Shown here: positions 7,903 through 17,726 of the stretch, piece by piece
Layout of the letters: every line of letters begins with the position of its first letter
Numbering within the stretch: position 1 is the first letter of the stretch
Assembly (NCBI RefSeq): GCF_041749095.1
Contig: NZ_JBGTCA010000437.1
Location: 1 to 31,961 of the forward strand
Source: Aquiflexum sp041749095
GTDB lineage: Bacteria > Bacteroidota > Bacteroidia > Cytophagales > Cyclobacteriaceae
Reading direction: 5' to 3'
DNA: 31,961 nucleotides
Notes under the pieces: generated by a model
Seen by the model: the letters and a program-made list of their open reading frames with translations, nothing else
Database searches by the model: none
What the model was told of the DNA's origin: nothing
Program-made: the position numbers and the translations under genes

Positions 7903-8618
7903 TGCTGGACTTTGGCCATAAAGTAGAGAAACTATATGTAGAACCCTATAAGGATGCGGAATTTTCCCAGCCTGTACCTGAAAGTAAATTCAGTGCATTG
8001 ATCAATCCTGCGACCTATAATTTCAGCTATAAATTTGAATTTGATGAAAGTCAAGCTCCCGGGACATCTTCCACCAACCTGAAATTCAACAGGATTTTGC
8101 CCAGGGATCTGAAATTTGACTTCTTGTTTGATGGTACCGGTGTCGTCAAAGACATGTCAGTGTTGAGCCTAGGGATTGCCAATCCATTTGCAAAGCCCGT
8201 TACGGTCACTGAGCAAATAGAGGAATTCAAAAGAAAAATCATTGATTTCCAATCAGACAGGCACCGTCCTTATTACCTGAAGATCCATTGGGGGGAATTG
8301 CTCTTTGAATGTGTCCTCAAGCAGATGGATATTGAATACAAAGTGTTTGCCCCTGATGGAAAACCGATTAGAGCAATCGCAAAATGTCAGTTTGCAGAAA
8401 CCATCGCAGATAAAAAAAGGGCTCCCAAAGAAAACCGGCAAAGTCCCGACATTACGCATGAACGGTTGTTCAATGCCACAGACAGGCTTGACCATCTGAC
8501 TTTTAAAATCTATGAAATGGACGAGCCTTATATTCAGATTGCATCATTCAATGAGCTCGATGGGTTTAGAAAAATCCAAGCCGGAACAAAGATTTATTTT
8601 CCTCCAATAGAAAAATAA
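7902..8618 (+). CDS. LysM-containing baseplate hub protein (Pvc7/Afp7, gp53-like)
   Basis: Baseplate hub component linking the tube initiator to the spike complex. 238 residues. The N-terminal domain contains FSALINPATYNFSYKFEFDE and NRILPRDLKFDFLFDGTGVV, typical of the CIS tube/LysM protein family. The C-terminal region (about 187-236) is a LysM-like module including LDHLTFKIYEMDEPYIQIAS and ending AGTKIYFPP. In these proteins LysM serves as a structural part of the baseplate, not a secreted peptidoglycan anchor, and there is no signal peptide. Its ATG overlaps the stop of the DUF5908 gene; the spike gene follows after nine bases. Confidence 0.9.
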   Translation: MLDFGHKVEKLYVEPYKDAEFSQPVPESKFSALINPATYNFSYKFEFDESQAPGTSSTNLKFNRILPRDLKFDFLFDGTGVVKDMSVLSLGIANPFAKPVTVTEQIEEFKRKIIDFQSDRHRPYYLKIHWGELLFECVLKQMDIEYKVFAPDGKPIRAIAKCQFAETIADKKRAPKENRQSPDITHERLFNATDRLDHLTFKIYEMDEPYIQIASFNELDGFRKIQAGTKIYFPPIEK

Positions 8619-8627
8619 TCCAATCCC

Positions 8628-10394
8628 ATGCCTGTACTGCTAAATAAAGAATTGGTCACCCATAAAGTACTGCTTGGCAGCGGTCCTGATTCCCCTGCAA
8701 CAGAGATAATCCCTTCAAATTTGCAAGTTTTGGATATCACCGTTTACAAGGAATTGGACAAAATCCCCTATGCCTGTCTCAGGATTGTTGATGGTTCTGC
8801 GTCCGAATCCGATTTTATTTTAGGTAACAGCGGTCTGTTCAACCCTGGCAAAAGCATCGATATCCAACTTGGATATAACAGTTCAGATCTGTCAGTTTTC
8901 AGTGGACAGATCATCAATAATTCCCACACTGTAAATGGCAGGCAATCAACCCTCAACCTTACCTGCAAGCACCAATCAGTGAAGATGACCATCTCAAAAA
9001 ACTTCAGACATTTCAATGATTTGAGTGACGAGGACATTGTAGAAAATTTATTTCAGGAAAACGGTATCACAGAATTGGATTTTGAGTCGTTTGGAAGTGT
9101 TCATGAACAACTTGTCCAAGCCAATGTTTCGGATTGGGACTTTGCCCTTTCCAGAATTGATTCCAATGGGATGGTCTGCAATATCAGTGATTCTGTCAAT
9201 GTATTCAAACCTGATCCATCCCAAGATCCGAAAGTAACTTTGGTTTATGGGGAAAATATTCTTGCATTTAGGACAGAATCAGATATCCGTAGCCAATCAG
9301 CATCAGTCAAAGCTTTTTCTTGGGACTATGCCAACCAATCAGTCAATGAATCTGAAGGGAATCCATTCCTTAATGCTGCACCAGGAAATATATCAGAGGC
9401 TATACTTGCCGATTCCCATGGCCGGGAGTTCAAAATCAAGACACCGGTAATGCTGGACAACCAAACCCTTCAGGTTTTGGCAGATACCAAAAAACAAAAA
9501 CAATCACTTTCCAAAATAAAGGGAAAAGTGAAATTCTACGGCACAGCTGATCTAAATCCCGGAGATTGGATTTTGTTGGAAGGTGTTGGAGATCAATTCA
9601 GCGGCAAGGCATTTGTCTCAGCTTTGCAGCATAATTGTAATAATGGGAACTGGGTTACAGAAGCTACTATAGGTTGGAACGAAGACTTTTATTCCGAAAA
9701 ATTCAATCCATTTTCCCCAAGTGCAGAAAACGGTCAGTTTTCAAAAATGCCAGGATTACAAATTGGTATTGTCACAGACATATTGGATCCTAAAGGAGAA
9801 GGCAGAGTCAGGGTCAGCCTTCCGGTAATTAACCCAGACGATGCAGGGATTTGGGCAAGGGTTGCAACACTAGATGCAGGGAATAACCGAGGGACATTTT
9901 TCAGACCTGAAATCGGAGATGAGGTGATTATTGGATTTATGAACGGTGATTCATCCCACCCGGTCATTTTGGGGATGCTTCACAGCAGCTCGAACCCGAC
10001 ACCTTTTGAACCGGAAGATTCCAATGATCAAAAAGGATATGTGTCCCGTTCGGAAATCAAAATCACCATCAATGACGGAGATAAAAGTATAATTATAGAA
10101 ACACCGGGTGGCAGGATAATTTCATTGGACGATAACGCAGGCGAAATCAATATAAAAGACGACAATGGAAACTCCATAAAAATGGACAGTAGCGGAATTA
10201 CGATTGATTCTCCGAAAGAAATCAACATTAACGCCGGTTCAGCTTTGAATCTTGCAGCTCCTGAAATTGGTATCAAAGCCGATATGGCTGCCAGTTTTGA
10301 GGCCTCTGGGAGTATGAGTGTAAAAAGTGACGGTACCGCCGAAATTAAAGGTGCCATGGTAGATATTCAGGGAAGTTTGGTCAAAATCAATTAG
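8628..10394 (+). CDS. VgrG-like spike protein (Pvc8/Afp8, gp27-gp5 fusion)
   Basis: Trimeric needle at the tip of the tube that pierces the target. 588 residues. Residues about 1-370 are the gp27-like hub (including FSGQIINNSHTVNGRQSTLN and the linker KGKVKFYGTADLNPGDWILL). About 374-455 is the gp5-type OB-fold: LQIGIVTDILDPKGEGRVRV, IWARVATLDAGNNRGTFFRP and GDEVIIGFMNGDSSHPVILG. From about 480 to the end is a repetitive beta-helix needle rich in Ile/Asp/Gly (GEINIKDDNGNSIKMDSSGI). No extra enzymatic domain follows the needle. Two bases before the PAAR tip gene. Confidence 0.95.
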   Translation: MPVLLNKELVTHKVLLGSGPDSPATEIIPSNLQVLDITVYKELDKIPYACLRIVDGSASESDFILGNSGLFNPGKSIDIQLGYNSSDLSVFSGQIINNSHTVNGRQSTLNLTCKHQSVKMTISKNFRHFNDLSDEDIVENLFQENGITELDFESFGSVHEQLVQANVSDWDFALSRIDSNGMVCNISDSVNVFKPDPSQDPKVTLVYGENILAFRTESDIRSQSASVKAFSWDYANQSVNESEGNPFLNAAPGNISEAILADSHGREFKIKTPVMLDNQTLQVLADTKKQKQSLSKIKGKVKFYGTADLNPGDWILLEGVGDQFSGKAFVSALQHNCNNGNWVTEATIGWNEDFYSEKFNPFSPSAENGQFSKMPGLQIGIVTDILDPKGEGRVRVSLPVINPDDAGIWARVATLDAGNNRGTFFRPEIGDEVIIGFMNGDSSHPVILGMLHSSSNPTPFEPEDSNDQKGYVSRSEIKITINDGDKSIIIETPGGRIISLDDNAGEINIKDDNGNSIKMDSSGITIDSPKEININAGSALNLAAPEIGIKADMAASFEASGSMSVKSDGTAEIKGAMVDIQGSLVKIN

Positions 10395-10396
10395 AT

Positions 10397-10687
10397 ATGC
10401 CTCCAGCAGCAAGAATTACCGATATGCATGTCTGTCCGATGGTTACAGGAACTGTCCCACATGTGGGCGGTCCAATCCTACCCGCTGGTGAAGCAACCGT
10501 TTTGATCGGAGGGTTACCTGCAGCAAGAATTGGGGATATGGCCACCTGTACCGGACCACCTGATACAATTATTGCCGGTTCGGGTTCTGTGCTGATAGGA
10601 GGAATGCCTGCTGCCAGATTGGGGGACTCAACAGCACATGGAGGAACCATCGTGTTAGGATGTTTTACTGTATTAATAGGAGGATAG
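10397..10687 (+). CDS. PAAR-domain spike tip protein (Pvc10-like)
   Basis: Sharp cone that caps the spike needle. 96 residues, a PAAR domain alone with no fused effector. Visible repeats: PAARITD, LIGGLPAARIGDMATC and LIGGMPAARLGDSTAHGG. The likely zinc ligands are His11, His22, Cys51 and His81, all present. It lies two bases after the VgrG-like gene. Here it precedes gp25, whereas the PVC numbering would put gp25 (Pvc9) first; the swap is a local order difference. Its last sense codons (ATA GGA GGA) also form an AGGAGG site for the next gene. Confidence 0.93.
   Translation: MPPAARITDMHVCPMVTGTVPHVGGPILPAGEATVLIGGLPAARIGDMATCTGPPDTIIAGSGSVLIGGMPAARLGDSTAHGGTIVLGCFTVLIGG
10678..10683 (+). promoter_or_regulatory. 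Strong Shine-Dalgarno site AGGAGG for the gp25 gene
   Basis: Perfect AGGAGG eight bases before the gp25 ATG at 10692, unusual in a genome where most genes here lack one. It is also forced by the PAAR codons Ile-Gly-Gly before the stop, so it could be fortuitous. Confidence 0.35.
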
Positions 10688-10691
10688 TGTC

Positions 10692-11108
10692 ATGGCAAAA
10701 ATGCACCAATCATTTCTGGGAAAAGGATGGGGATTTCCTCCTCAATTTGATAGAAGTTCCTCAAAAATAAAGATGCTACAAGACGAGGAGGATATACAAA
10801 GCAGTCTTGAAATCCTCCTTTCAACCAAACTGGGGGAACGAGTAATGCGACCTGACTATGGCTGTGATTTGCATGAACTGGTTTTCGAACCTCTCACCAC
10901 TACCTTCAAAACTTACATGACAGACTTGATCAGAACCTCCATATTATATTATGAACCAAGAATAGAAGTAGAAAAAATTGATTTAAACGATACAGGTGAT
11001 CTGGAAGGAAGGATTCTTATAACAGTCACCTACAAAATTAGAGCAACCAATTCCCGCTTCAACTTTGTATATCCATTTTACAAAAATGAAGGAACTGACC
11101 TAAAATAA
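10692..11108 (+). CDS. Baseplate wedge protein, GPW/gp25 family (Pvc9-like)
   Basis: Baseplate wedge component that seeds sheath assembly. 138 residues, typical length. Recognised by SLEILLSTKLGERVMRPDYG followed by CDLHELVFEPL, the gp25 signature. C-terminal strand pair GRILITVTYKIRATN is also usual. The ATG at 10692 is preceded by AGGAGG. It comes four bases after the PAAR gene and 11 bases before the large Pvc11-like gene with which gp25 forms the wedge. Confidence 0.93.
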   Translation: MAKMHQSFLGKGWGFPPQFDRSSSKIKMLQDEEDIQSSLEILLSTKLGERVMRPDYGCDLHELVFEPLTTTFKTYMTDLIRTSILYYEPRIEVEKIDLNDTGDLEGRILITVTYKIRATNSRFNFVYPFYKNEGTDLK

Positions 11109-11119
11109 GAGAATTTTAT

Positions 11120-14100
11120 ATGGCATGTAATGATAAAAATCCATTGATCCGAGAAGGAGTTGACCGACTCAACAGAGTATTGGCATCCCTCTCACCGGGT
11201 TCTGCACCTGTTGATGACAGGTCAATGGAAGACCTTATGCTATTTGCGAAAAGATATGCCGCCTTTTTGAATTACAAAAACCCGGAAAACAATAATGAGG
11301 GTCATTGGGAAGATTTGATGAAAGTGGATATCAGCTATGTTTTGGCTGTACTATTGTCATTTGATGTTTTTAAGATCTCTGATTATATCAAGCTTTTATA
11401 TAAAAAAACAAAACTGGCCATTTCAGCTAACGATGAAACAGAATCCAGAAGGGAATTCAAATACTTATTCGATCTGATTTTTTCAATCGCCTACACTATT
11501 GATGAGCAATGTTCCTATCTGAAAGATGAACCGGACTATCAACTTGTGATCAGATCCTTAATAAAAACCAAGCTCAATTCTCCGTTTTCAAAACTGTATA
11601 ATTCCAAAAAGGACAATCAGGACCTGTTCCTCTTATCCAACAAGACTGACCCCTCTGCCCCAATCACGACCATCAATTCAAAAGGGACGATCCATTGGGC
11701 CAATTTTGAATTAACTGATGAAAAGTTAAAGATTACGATTCCGGGAACAGTTACTGTTGAGAAAATCAGTCATTTAATAAATCATAATGTCTTCAATAAT
11801 CAGATCAACCTGTTATTGTCCGGTATTTCTACCATCCTTGCAAAATCAGAGCAATTATTGCAAAAATCACTTTCAGAGTATTCAAAGCACGAACCTCATT
11901 ATGCTTTGTTTCTGGCATTTTTGAAATTGTTTAAAAATGCTCAGGACAGTATAAACCAATATACAAAAAGCCACCTGGATTTTTATTACAAAGATGTTTT
12001 GAGACTCAAAAACCAAAGCCCGGCACCTGATAAAGCTCATTTGGTCATTGGTCTTCAAAAACACATCCAACAGCATTTACTTGCCCAAGGCACCCTGTTC
12101 AAAGGTGGGAAAGATGTTTTGGGTAAAGAAAGACATTATGCTTTAACTGAAAACGTAGTCTTTAATCAAGCTGCCGTTTCGGACATCAAAGCTTTTCAGA
12201 TTCACGGAAAGAATTTATTGTCTTTTTCAAAAGCCAATTCATTTGATGGCAATGGAGAAGAATTCGAAGGAGATGATAAAAGCTGGTATGCATTTGGGAA
12301 AAAACAGAATACTCCTACCTCAGAGGCAGGGTTTGCTATTGCCTCAAACTTGCTCTTTTTGAAAGAGGGACGTAGGACCATAGATATTCTTGTTCAATTT
12401 GCAGACGCCCCAAAAACCAAATTTAAGTTCATAACCACCAGATTTTCCGGCAGAACCAGCATTATTCCCTTTGAAGTTGGTTTGACTGGGGAAGAAGAAT
12501 GGGTGAATCAAAAGGTAAATGGGGTTTATGATGGGGAAAAGGGAACATTAAATTTAAGAATTATTTTGGATGTGGAAGAACAACCCATTTTGCCCTATTC
12601 TGAAAATATCCATGAAAGCAATTTCAATACCACCCTCCCACTTTTGACTGCAAGAATGGTACAAACAGAAAGCCGTGTTGCCTATTCTGAGTTGATGAAT
12701 TCTAAGGTTTCTTCCATTAAATTGGCTGTAGATGTCAAAGGGGTCAAGGACTTGGCACTCAATAGTGACGGCGGTTCAATAGATTCTTCAAAACCATTTA
12801 AGCCATGGGGGGATTTTCCAAAAAAAGGGGCAAGCTTTTACATAGGAAGTAGGGAGATTTTTCAAAAAAATCTGGATTCCCTCATTTTGAATTTTCCCGT
12901 TGGTGTAACTTTTACAAGTAGCTACCTCCACAAAAACAAATGGAATGTCTATACTGTCGAAGATATCAAAAATGGCAGGTATAGAATTAAACCAAATACA
13001 GGGTCAACATTATTAGAACCAGCCTCATTGGATTTTTCCCAAAATCAAATCTTACAGGCTTCATCTTTTGAGGGCTATCTGCGTCTGCAATTGGTCCCAA
13101 ATGATTATAGCATGAAGGAATTTATGATAAAAGTAAGCACCTATGTAAATCAGATGGTTGAAAGGGCAAAAATTACAGAACCGACAGATCCAGAGCAAAA
13201 ACCAGGAACCTCTACGAGAACTTCCTCCATTTCTTCTGCCATTAAATCCGCAAATCCCATTACAGATCAAATTTTGTTTGAATTTGAGAAAGCAGGTTTT
13301 AAGGGGGAATACATTGAAATGATTCCAACTTTATCACAGATTCTAGTCAATACCAATATTCCAATCCCCGTAGCGGAGGAAGTGATTGCGGAAAATTTTT
13401 CCATTGACTATCGCGCATCTCAAAATATAACCTCAGTTGACATTGACCCAAATAGACATTTTTTTTATCATTTGAATCCTTTTGGATATGCCCACCAAAC
13501 CATTTCAGACGAATTGTCTCTTATTCCCCAATTTAGCCGGCAAGGGGAGCTTTTGATTGGGATCGAAAAGGCTGAAGCCCCATTGACCGTTCAATTGCTT
13601 TTCTTGTTGGTAGAAGGAAGTTCCAACCCATTGAAAAACCAAGAACCTGTTTTATGGCATTTTTTGGACAAAAACAATAAATGGATAGAATTCGAAAAAA
13701 GCAGGATCATTGACGGCACCATCAACCTCACCAGTTCGGGTATTGTATCAGTCAATTTCCCGAAGGAAGCTTCTTTTGAACATACCGCGTTAGAATCAGG
13801 ACTATTATGGATCCGTGCTTCAGTAGCCCAAAATACTGATGCAGTCTGCAAAATAATCGACATCAAAACACAAGGTGCTTTGGTGGAGCTTGTTCAGGAA
13901 GGAGAAGTCGAGTACCGCAATATCCTATCTTCCGGAAGTATTGCCAAGCTTAAAAATTCAGACAGTGCGATAAAAAAAATTGAACAGCCTTTGGATTCCT
14001 TTCATGGAAAGGTAAAAGAGATTGACTCAGACTATTACCAAAGAGTAAGTGAAAGGTTAAGACACAAACAGAGAGCGAAAAGCATATGGGACTATGAACA

Positions 14101-14740
14101 TTTGGTACTTCAACAATTTCCCGAAATCCATAAAGTAAAATGCCTCAACCACAGTGGCTTTTATCAAGAAGTTGGTACCAAAGTGTTTTGCGAAAATTTT
14201 CCGGGAAATGTGACCGTAATCTGCATTCCCGACCAAAAAAACAAATCTTATTTGAACCCCCTCAGGCCATACACACCGATAGGTCTTTTGACGGACATCT
14301 TCATTTATCTGTCAAGAATTAACAATCCATTTGTTAAGTTACACGTGGTCAACCCAAGATTTGAGGAAATCCAAGCTGATTTCGAAGTCCGGTTTCATGA
14401 TTTTATGGATGAGGTGTTTTATCGAAACCTGCTTGACATGGAAATTGAACAATTCCTTTGTCCTTGGGCATTTGATTCCAATTCCAAAATCACTTTTGGT
14501 GGAAGTATCCATCAATCAACCTTGATCAATTTCATAGAAGAAAGACCCTATGTCGATTTTATGAGTTGCATAAAGTTACATCATATCATTCGTGACGATA
14601 ATGGAAATGTGTATCAAAAAAAATCAGACTTGGAGGAAGTGAACGCAACAAGTGGAAGATCGATATTGGTTTCCCACTTCGATGAAAATCAACCGGAGCC
14701 GCGACATAAAATCAAAGTAATCCAAATCTGTGATTGTTGA
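11120..14740 (+). CDS. Large baseplate wedge protein (Pvc11/Afp11, gp6/J-like)
   Basis: Main wedge protein of the baseplate ring, 1206 residues. The first 120 residues (REGVDRLNRVLASLSPGSAP; MEDLMLFAKRYAAFLNY) match the N-terminus of Bacteroidota Pvc11-like proteins. The last 200 (from about 1007: NHSGFYQEVGTKVFCENFPG, FVKLHVVNPRFEEIQADFEV, KITFGGSIHQSTLINFIEER) are the baseplate-J/gp6-like part. In between is a long region with no motif I know, including a Pro/Ser/Thr linker near 690-710. In the Algoriphagus eCIS, massive extensions of baseplate proteins form a cage around the spike; this insert is a candidate for the same structure. Its TGA overlaps the next ATG by one base (TGATG at 14738). 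Confidence 0.88.
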   Translation: MACNDKNPLIREGVDRLNRVLASLSPGSAPVDDRSMEDLMLFAKRYAAFLNYKNPENNNEGHWEDLMKVDISYVLAVLLSFDVFKISDYIKLLYKKTKLAISANDETESRREFKYLFDLIFSIAYTIDEQCSYLKDEPDYQLVIRSLIKTKLNSPFSKLYNSKKDNQDLFLLSNKTDPSAPITTINSKGTIHWANFELTDEKLKITIPGTVTVEKISHLINHNVFNNQINLLLSGISTILAKSEQLLQKSLSEYSKHEPHYALFLAFLKLFKNAQDSINQYTKSHLDFYYKDVLRLKNQSPAPDKAHLVIGLQKHIQQHLLAQGTLFKGGKDVLGKERHYALTENVVFNQAAVSDIKAFQIHGKNLLSFSKANSFDGNGEEFEGDDKSWYAFGKKQNTPTSEAGFAIASNLLFLKEGRRTIDILVQFADAPKTKFKFITTRFSGRTSIIPFEVGLTGEEEWVNQKVNGVYDGEKGTLNLRIILDVEEQPILPYSENIHESNFNTTLPLLTARMVQTESRVAYSELMNSKVSSIKLAVDVKGVKDLALNSDGGSIDSSKPFKPWGDFPKKGASFYIGSREIFQKNLDSLILNFPVGVTFTSSYLHKNKWNVYTVEDIKNGRYRIKPNTGSTLLEPASLDFSQNQILQASSFEGYLRLQLVPNDYSMKEFMIKVSTYVNQMVERAKITEPTDPEQKPGTSTRTSSISSAIKSANPITDQILFEFEKAGFKGEYIEMIPTLSQILVNTNIPIPVAEEVIAENFSIDYRASQNITSVDIDPNRHFFYHLNPFGYAHQTISDELSLIPQFSRQGELLIGIEKAEAPLTVQLLFLLVEGSSNPLKNQEPVLWHFLDKNNKWIEFEKSRIIDGTINLTSSGIVSVNFPKEASFEHTALESGLLWIRASVAQNTDAVCKIIDIKTQGALVELVQEGEVEYRNILSSGSIAKLKNSDSAIKKIEQPLDSFHGKVKEIDSDYYQRVSERLRHKQRAKSIWDYEHLVLQQFPEIHKVKCLNHSGFYQEVGTKVFCENFPGNVTVICIPDQKNKSYLNPLRPYTPIGLLTDIFIYLSRINNPFVKLHVVNPRFEEIQADFEVRFHDFMDEVFYRNLLDMEIEQFLCPWAFDSNSKITFGGSIHQSTLINFIEERPYVDFMSCIKLHHIIRDDNGNVYQKKSDLEEVNATSGRSILVSHFDENQPEPRHKIKVIQICDC

Positions 14741-17724
14741 TGAAGGAAAATCTGTCCATATCGAAAAACCCCATTTTACCCCCATCCATGGATTATGAAT
14801 GGTTAAGGAACGAAGGCCTGAAATATATTGAGACCTTGGCTCATGATTCCTGGACAGATTACAATGCGCATGATCCGGGAATTACCATATTGGAAGTACT
14901 TTGTTATGCCATTACAGAATTAGGCTATAGATCTGATTTTGAAATGAAGGACTTGCTTTCGGGTTCGACAGAACAGACATTTTTTACAGCCCGGGAAATC
15001 CTGACTTCAGCACCCTGGACAATTACGGATTATAGAAAACTTCTGGTGGACATTGCAGGCATTAACAATGCTTGGATCATTACCGATCCAAAACAAGAAG
15101 TCGCTATTTATGCCAATTGTGAAGAGGATAAATTGCAGTATGTTCCAACAGATCAGGAAATCAAGCTAAGTGGTCTATATACCGTTTTGTTGGATTTGAT
15201 GATTGATCCGGAACTTGGAGATCTTAATACAGGAGACATAGTACTTGAAAATATAGCTTTCGAATTGAACCCCATGGTCCAAATTGAAGAGGGAGAGTTT
15301 CAGCTAAAATTCGAATTCCCTTCGGTAAATGAAGTTGAGAGTGGGATGTTGAAAATGGACCCCCAATCTTTGACCATCCAACAAAACCCGGAGGAAAACA
15401 AGAGTTACATTTTTCATTTGGAATATGAAGATGGGGAAACAAAAGATCTGAATTTCAAGGTTACTATACCCAAAAACCCTACAAAAGGAAAAATACAGGA
15501 AAGTCATATTTGGCTCATGCTCCAGGATGTTGATTTTGGGACTCTCATTTTCGAGACCTATTTGGAAAAAATCCACAAGGCCAAAACCATTATCGACAAC
15601 GCCGCAAAAACCCTACATGAAAATAGAAATCTATGTGAAGATTTTATAAAAGTGGAACCGATAAGTTCTGAGGAAATCGCTTTTTGTTTTGATGTAGACG
15701 TCAAACCACATTCAGACATCGAAAAAATCCAGGCTGAAATCTTCTTTGTCATAGAAAACTACCTCAATCCTCCCATTTCTTTCTATACACTCAAAGAATT
15801 AATGGAAGATCAAATCCCTGTGGAGGAGATTTTCGAGGGACCCAACCTGAATTATGGATTTATCCTTACCGAGGAAATAGAAAATGCACAACTTCGTCAA
15901 ATTGTATATGCTTCTGATATCATCAACCTTTTGATGGACATCGAGGGAGTTCTTAGCATCCGCAATTTTTTGATGACCAAATATGACAAAGAAGGAAAAG
16001 TCCTTCCCGGATTTTCGGGTTTGTCATGGTGCATGAAAATCAGTCCCTTGCACAAACCGGTTTTGAGTAAGAACCATACCAAAATTATATTCTTCAAAGA
16101 GGGGTTCCCCTTTTTATCCCGCTATGGGGAAGTATCAGATACGATTGTTTTGTTGCATGCCCAAAATTCCCGTGGCAAACTCAGTCTCAATCAATTTGAC
16201 CTGGGAATTCCAAAAGGGACCAAAAGAGACACCCTAAGCTACTGGCCTGCCCAATACGATCTTCCTATGACATTTGGTGTTGGTGAATTTGGTTTACCAA
16301 GCAATGCTGACAGCCTAAGGAAAGCCCAACAACAACAGCTGAAAGGCTACCTGATGTTCTTCGAACAATTGCTTGCTGATTTCTATGCCCAACTCTCCCA
16401 TTCAAAGAATCTGTTTTCCACCTCTGACATTAAACAAACTTACTTTGCCCAATACCTTGGGGAAATAAAGGAAACAGAGAACCTTTTTGACCCAAACCTT
16501 AAAAGGGCAATTGAAAATGATTCTTCAGATTCTTTAGGTCAGGAATTATGGCAAAAATTGTATGAAAACAAGAATGATTTTTTTGACAGACGGAACAGGT
16601 TTTTGGATCATCTTCTTGGTCGATTTGCCGAATCCTTCCAAGATTATGCGCTGCTTATGTACAGGATAAATTATGAAAATCTCAGTGAAGAAAAAATTCA
16701 ACAGCAAGAAGCTATTGATATTAAAATCCGCACGCTGAAATCCTATTCAGAAGTCAGTTATGCCCGAGGTCTCGCATTCAATTATTTTCCACAAACTCCC
16801 GATTTTTCTTTGGATGAAGGAAGATTATGGGATACTAACAATGTTTCAGGTCTGGAAAAAAGAATAAGCTACATGACAGGAATCAAGGATTTCAACAGGA
16901 GATTTCTTTACTGTATCAAAAATGTAGAGATTCTATGTGAAGAAACCCAAGCAGGTGAGGAGATTCATTGCAATCATTATTTCTCACTGACAAGCAGATC
17001 CGGGATCATCTTGAATTCCAAAAAATTTGAAGTTAAGTCCGAAGCTGAAGCAGTCCTTGAGGAAGTTATGGAACTTGGCATTCACCCTGAAAACTATCAT
17101 TATACGACAAAAAAAATAAAACTCAAAAAACAAAATATCATCATTTTGGAAAGCACGCAGACATTTGATACTGAGGAAGAAGCCTTGGAAGAAATCAGTG
17201 AAATTGTTACAGAACTGAGCAATCCATGTGCTGACCCCGAAGGACTTCATTTGATCGAACATTTGTTACTCAGGCCGAGAACAAGTGAATTTAAATTGAT
17301 GGAGGTATGTCTGCACGATTGTGATTGTCTATGCGAACTTGATCCTTATTCTTTCAGGGTTTCGGTGATTCTGCCACATTGGCCAAGGCATTTCGACAAC
17401 ATGTATTTCCGGAAATATTTTGAAAGAAAAATGAGGGAGGAAGCCCCGGCCCATATTCAATTAAAAATATGTTGGGTTGGAAATGAAGCATTAAGGCAAT
17501 TTGAAATAAGTTATATGGATTGGGTAGAAACCTTGGCAGCGTTTAGTCAGGACTCCCAAAATCAAGAAGCGTTTAGGGAAGCAAATGATCGGTTAATTGA
17601 AATCATAGCAAACCTGAACTCAGTATATCCCAAAGCTACCCTTCACGATTGTGAAGAGAGTGACATAGACAAAAACCCGGTAAAACTGGGCCATACCACA
17701 TTAGGAACTCAAAAATTTATATAA
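14740..17724 (+). CDS. Large baseplate wedge protein (Pvc12/Afp12-like)
   Basis: Second big wedge protein, 994 residues, pairing with Pvc11 and gp25. The N-terminal motif WTDYNAHDPGITILEVLCYA and ITELGYRSDFEMKDLL is diagnostic for the Pvc12/baseplate-J-related family. Other conserved blocks: QLKGYLMFFEQLLADFYAQL near 535, and LIEHLLLRPR with a Cys cluster (CLHDCDCLCEL) near 850. The C-terminal VSVILPHWPRHFDNMYFRKY block is also typical. Start: ATG at 14740, which overlaps the previous stop; an in-frame TTG-TTG six bases earlier is not needed. Two bases separate its stop from the PKD-protein gene. Confidence 0.9.
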   Translation: MKENLSISKNPILPPSMDYEWLRNEGLKYIETLAHDSWTDYNAHDPGITILEVLCYAITELGYRSDFEMKDLLSGSTEQTFFTAREILTSAPWTITDYRKLLVDIAGINNAWIITDPKQEVAIYANCEEDKLQYVPTDQEIKLSGLYTVLLDLMIDPELGDLNTGDIVLENIAFELNPMVQIEEGEFQLKFEFPSVNEVESGMLKMDPQSLTIQQNPEENKSYIFHLEYEDGETKDLNFKVTIPKNPTKGKIQESHIWLMLQDVDFGTLIFETYLEKIHKAKTIIDNAAKTLHENRNLCEDFIKVEPISSEEIAFCFDVDVKPHSDIEKIQAEIFFVIENYLNPPISFYTLKELMEDQIPVEEIFEGPNLNYGFILTEEIENAQLRQIVYASDIINLLMDIEGVLSIRNFLMTKYDKEGKVLPGFSGLSWCMKISPLHKPVLSKNHTKIIFFKEGFPFLSRYGEVSDTIVLLHAQNSRGKLSLNQFDLGIPKGTKRDTLSYWPAQYDLPMTFGVGEFGLPSNADSLRKAQQQQLKGYLMFFEQLLADFYAQLSHSKNLFSTSDIKQTYFAQYLGEIKETENLFDPNLKRAIENDSSDSLGQELWQKLYENKNDFFDRRNRFLDHLLGRFAESFQDYALLMYRINYENLSEEKIQQQEAIDIKIRTLKSYSEVSYARGLAFNYFPQTPDFSLDEGRLWDTNNVSGLEKRISYMTGIKDFNRRFLYCIKNVEILCEETQAGEEIHCNHYFSLTSRSGIILNSKKFEVKSEAEAVLEEVMELGIHPENYHYTTKKIKLKKQNIIILESTQTFDTEEEALEEISEIVTELSNPCADPEGLHLIEHLLLRPRTSEFKLMEVCLHDCDCLCELDPYSFRVSVILPHWPRHFDNMYFRKYFERKMREEAPAHIQLKICWVGNEALRQFEISYMDWVETLAAFSQDSQNQEAFREANDRLIEIIANLNSVYPKATLHDCEESDIDKNPVKLGHTTLGTQKFI

Positions 17725-17726
17725 CC

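Noticed and set aside
10028..10650. Two minus-strand ORFs (109 and 87 codons) opposite the spike end and the PAAR gene
   Set aside because: Low-complexity mirror products of Gly/Ile/Asp-rich repeats; the plus-strand genes are unmistakable.
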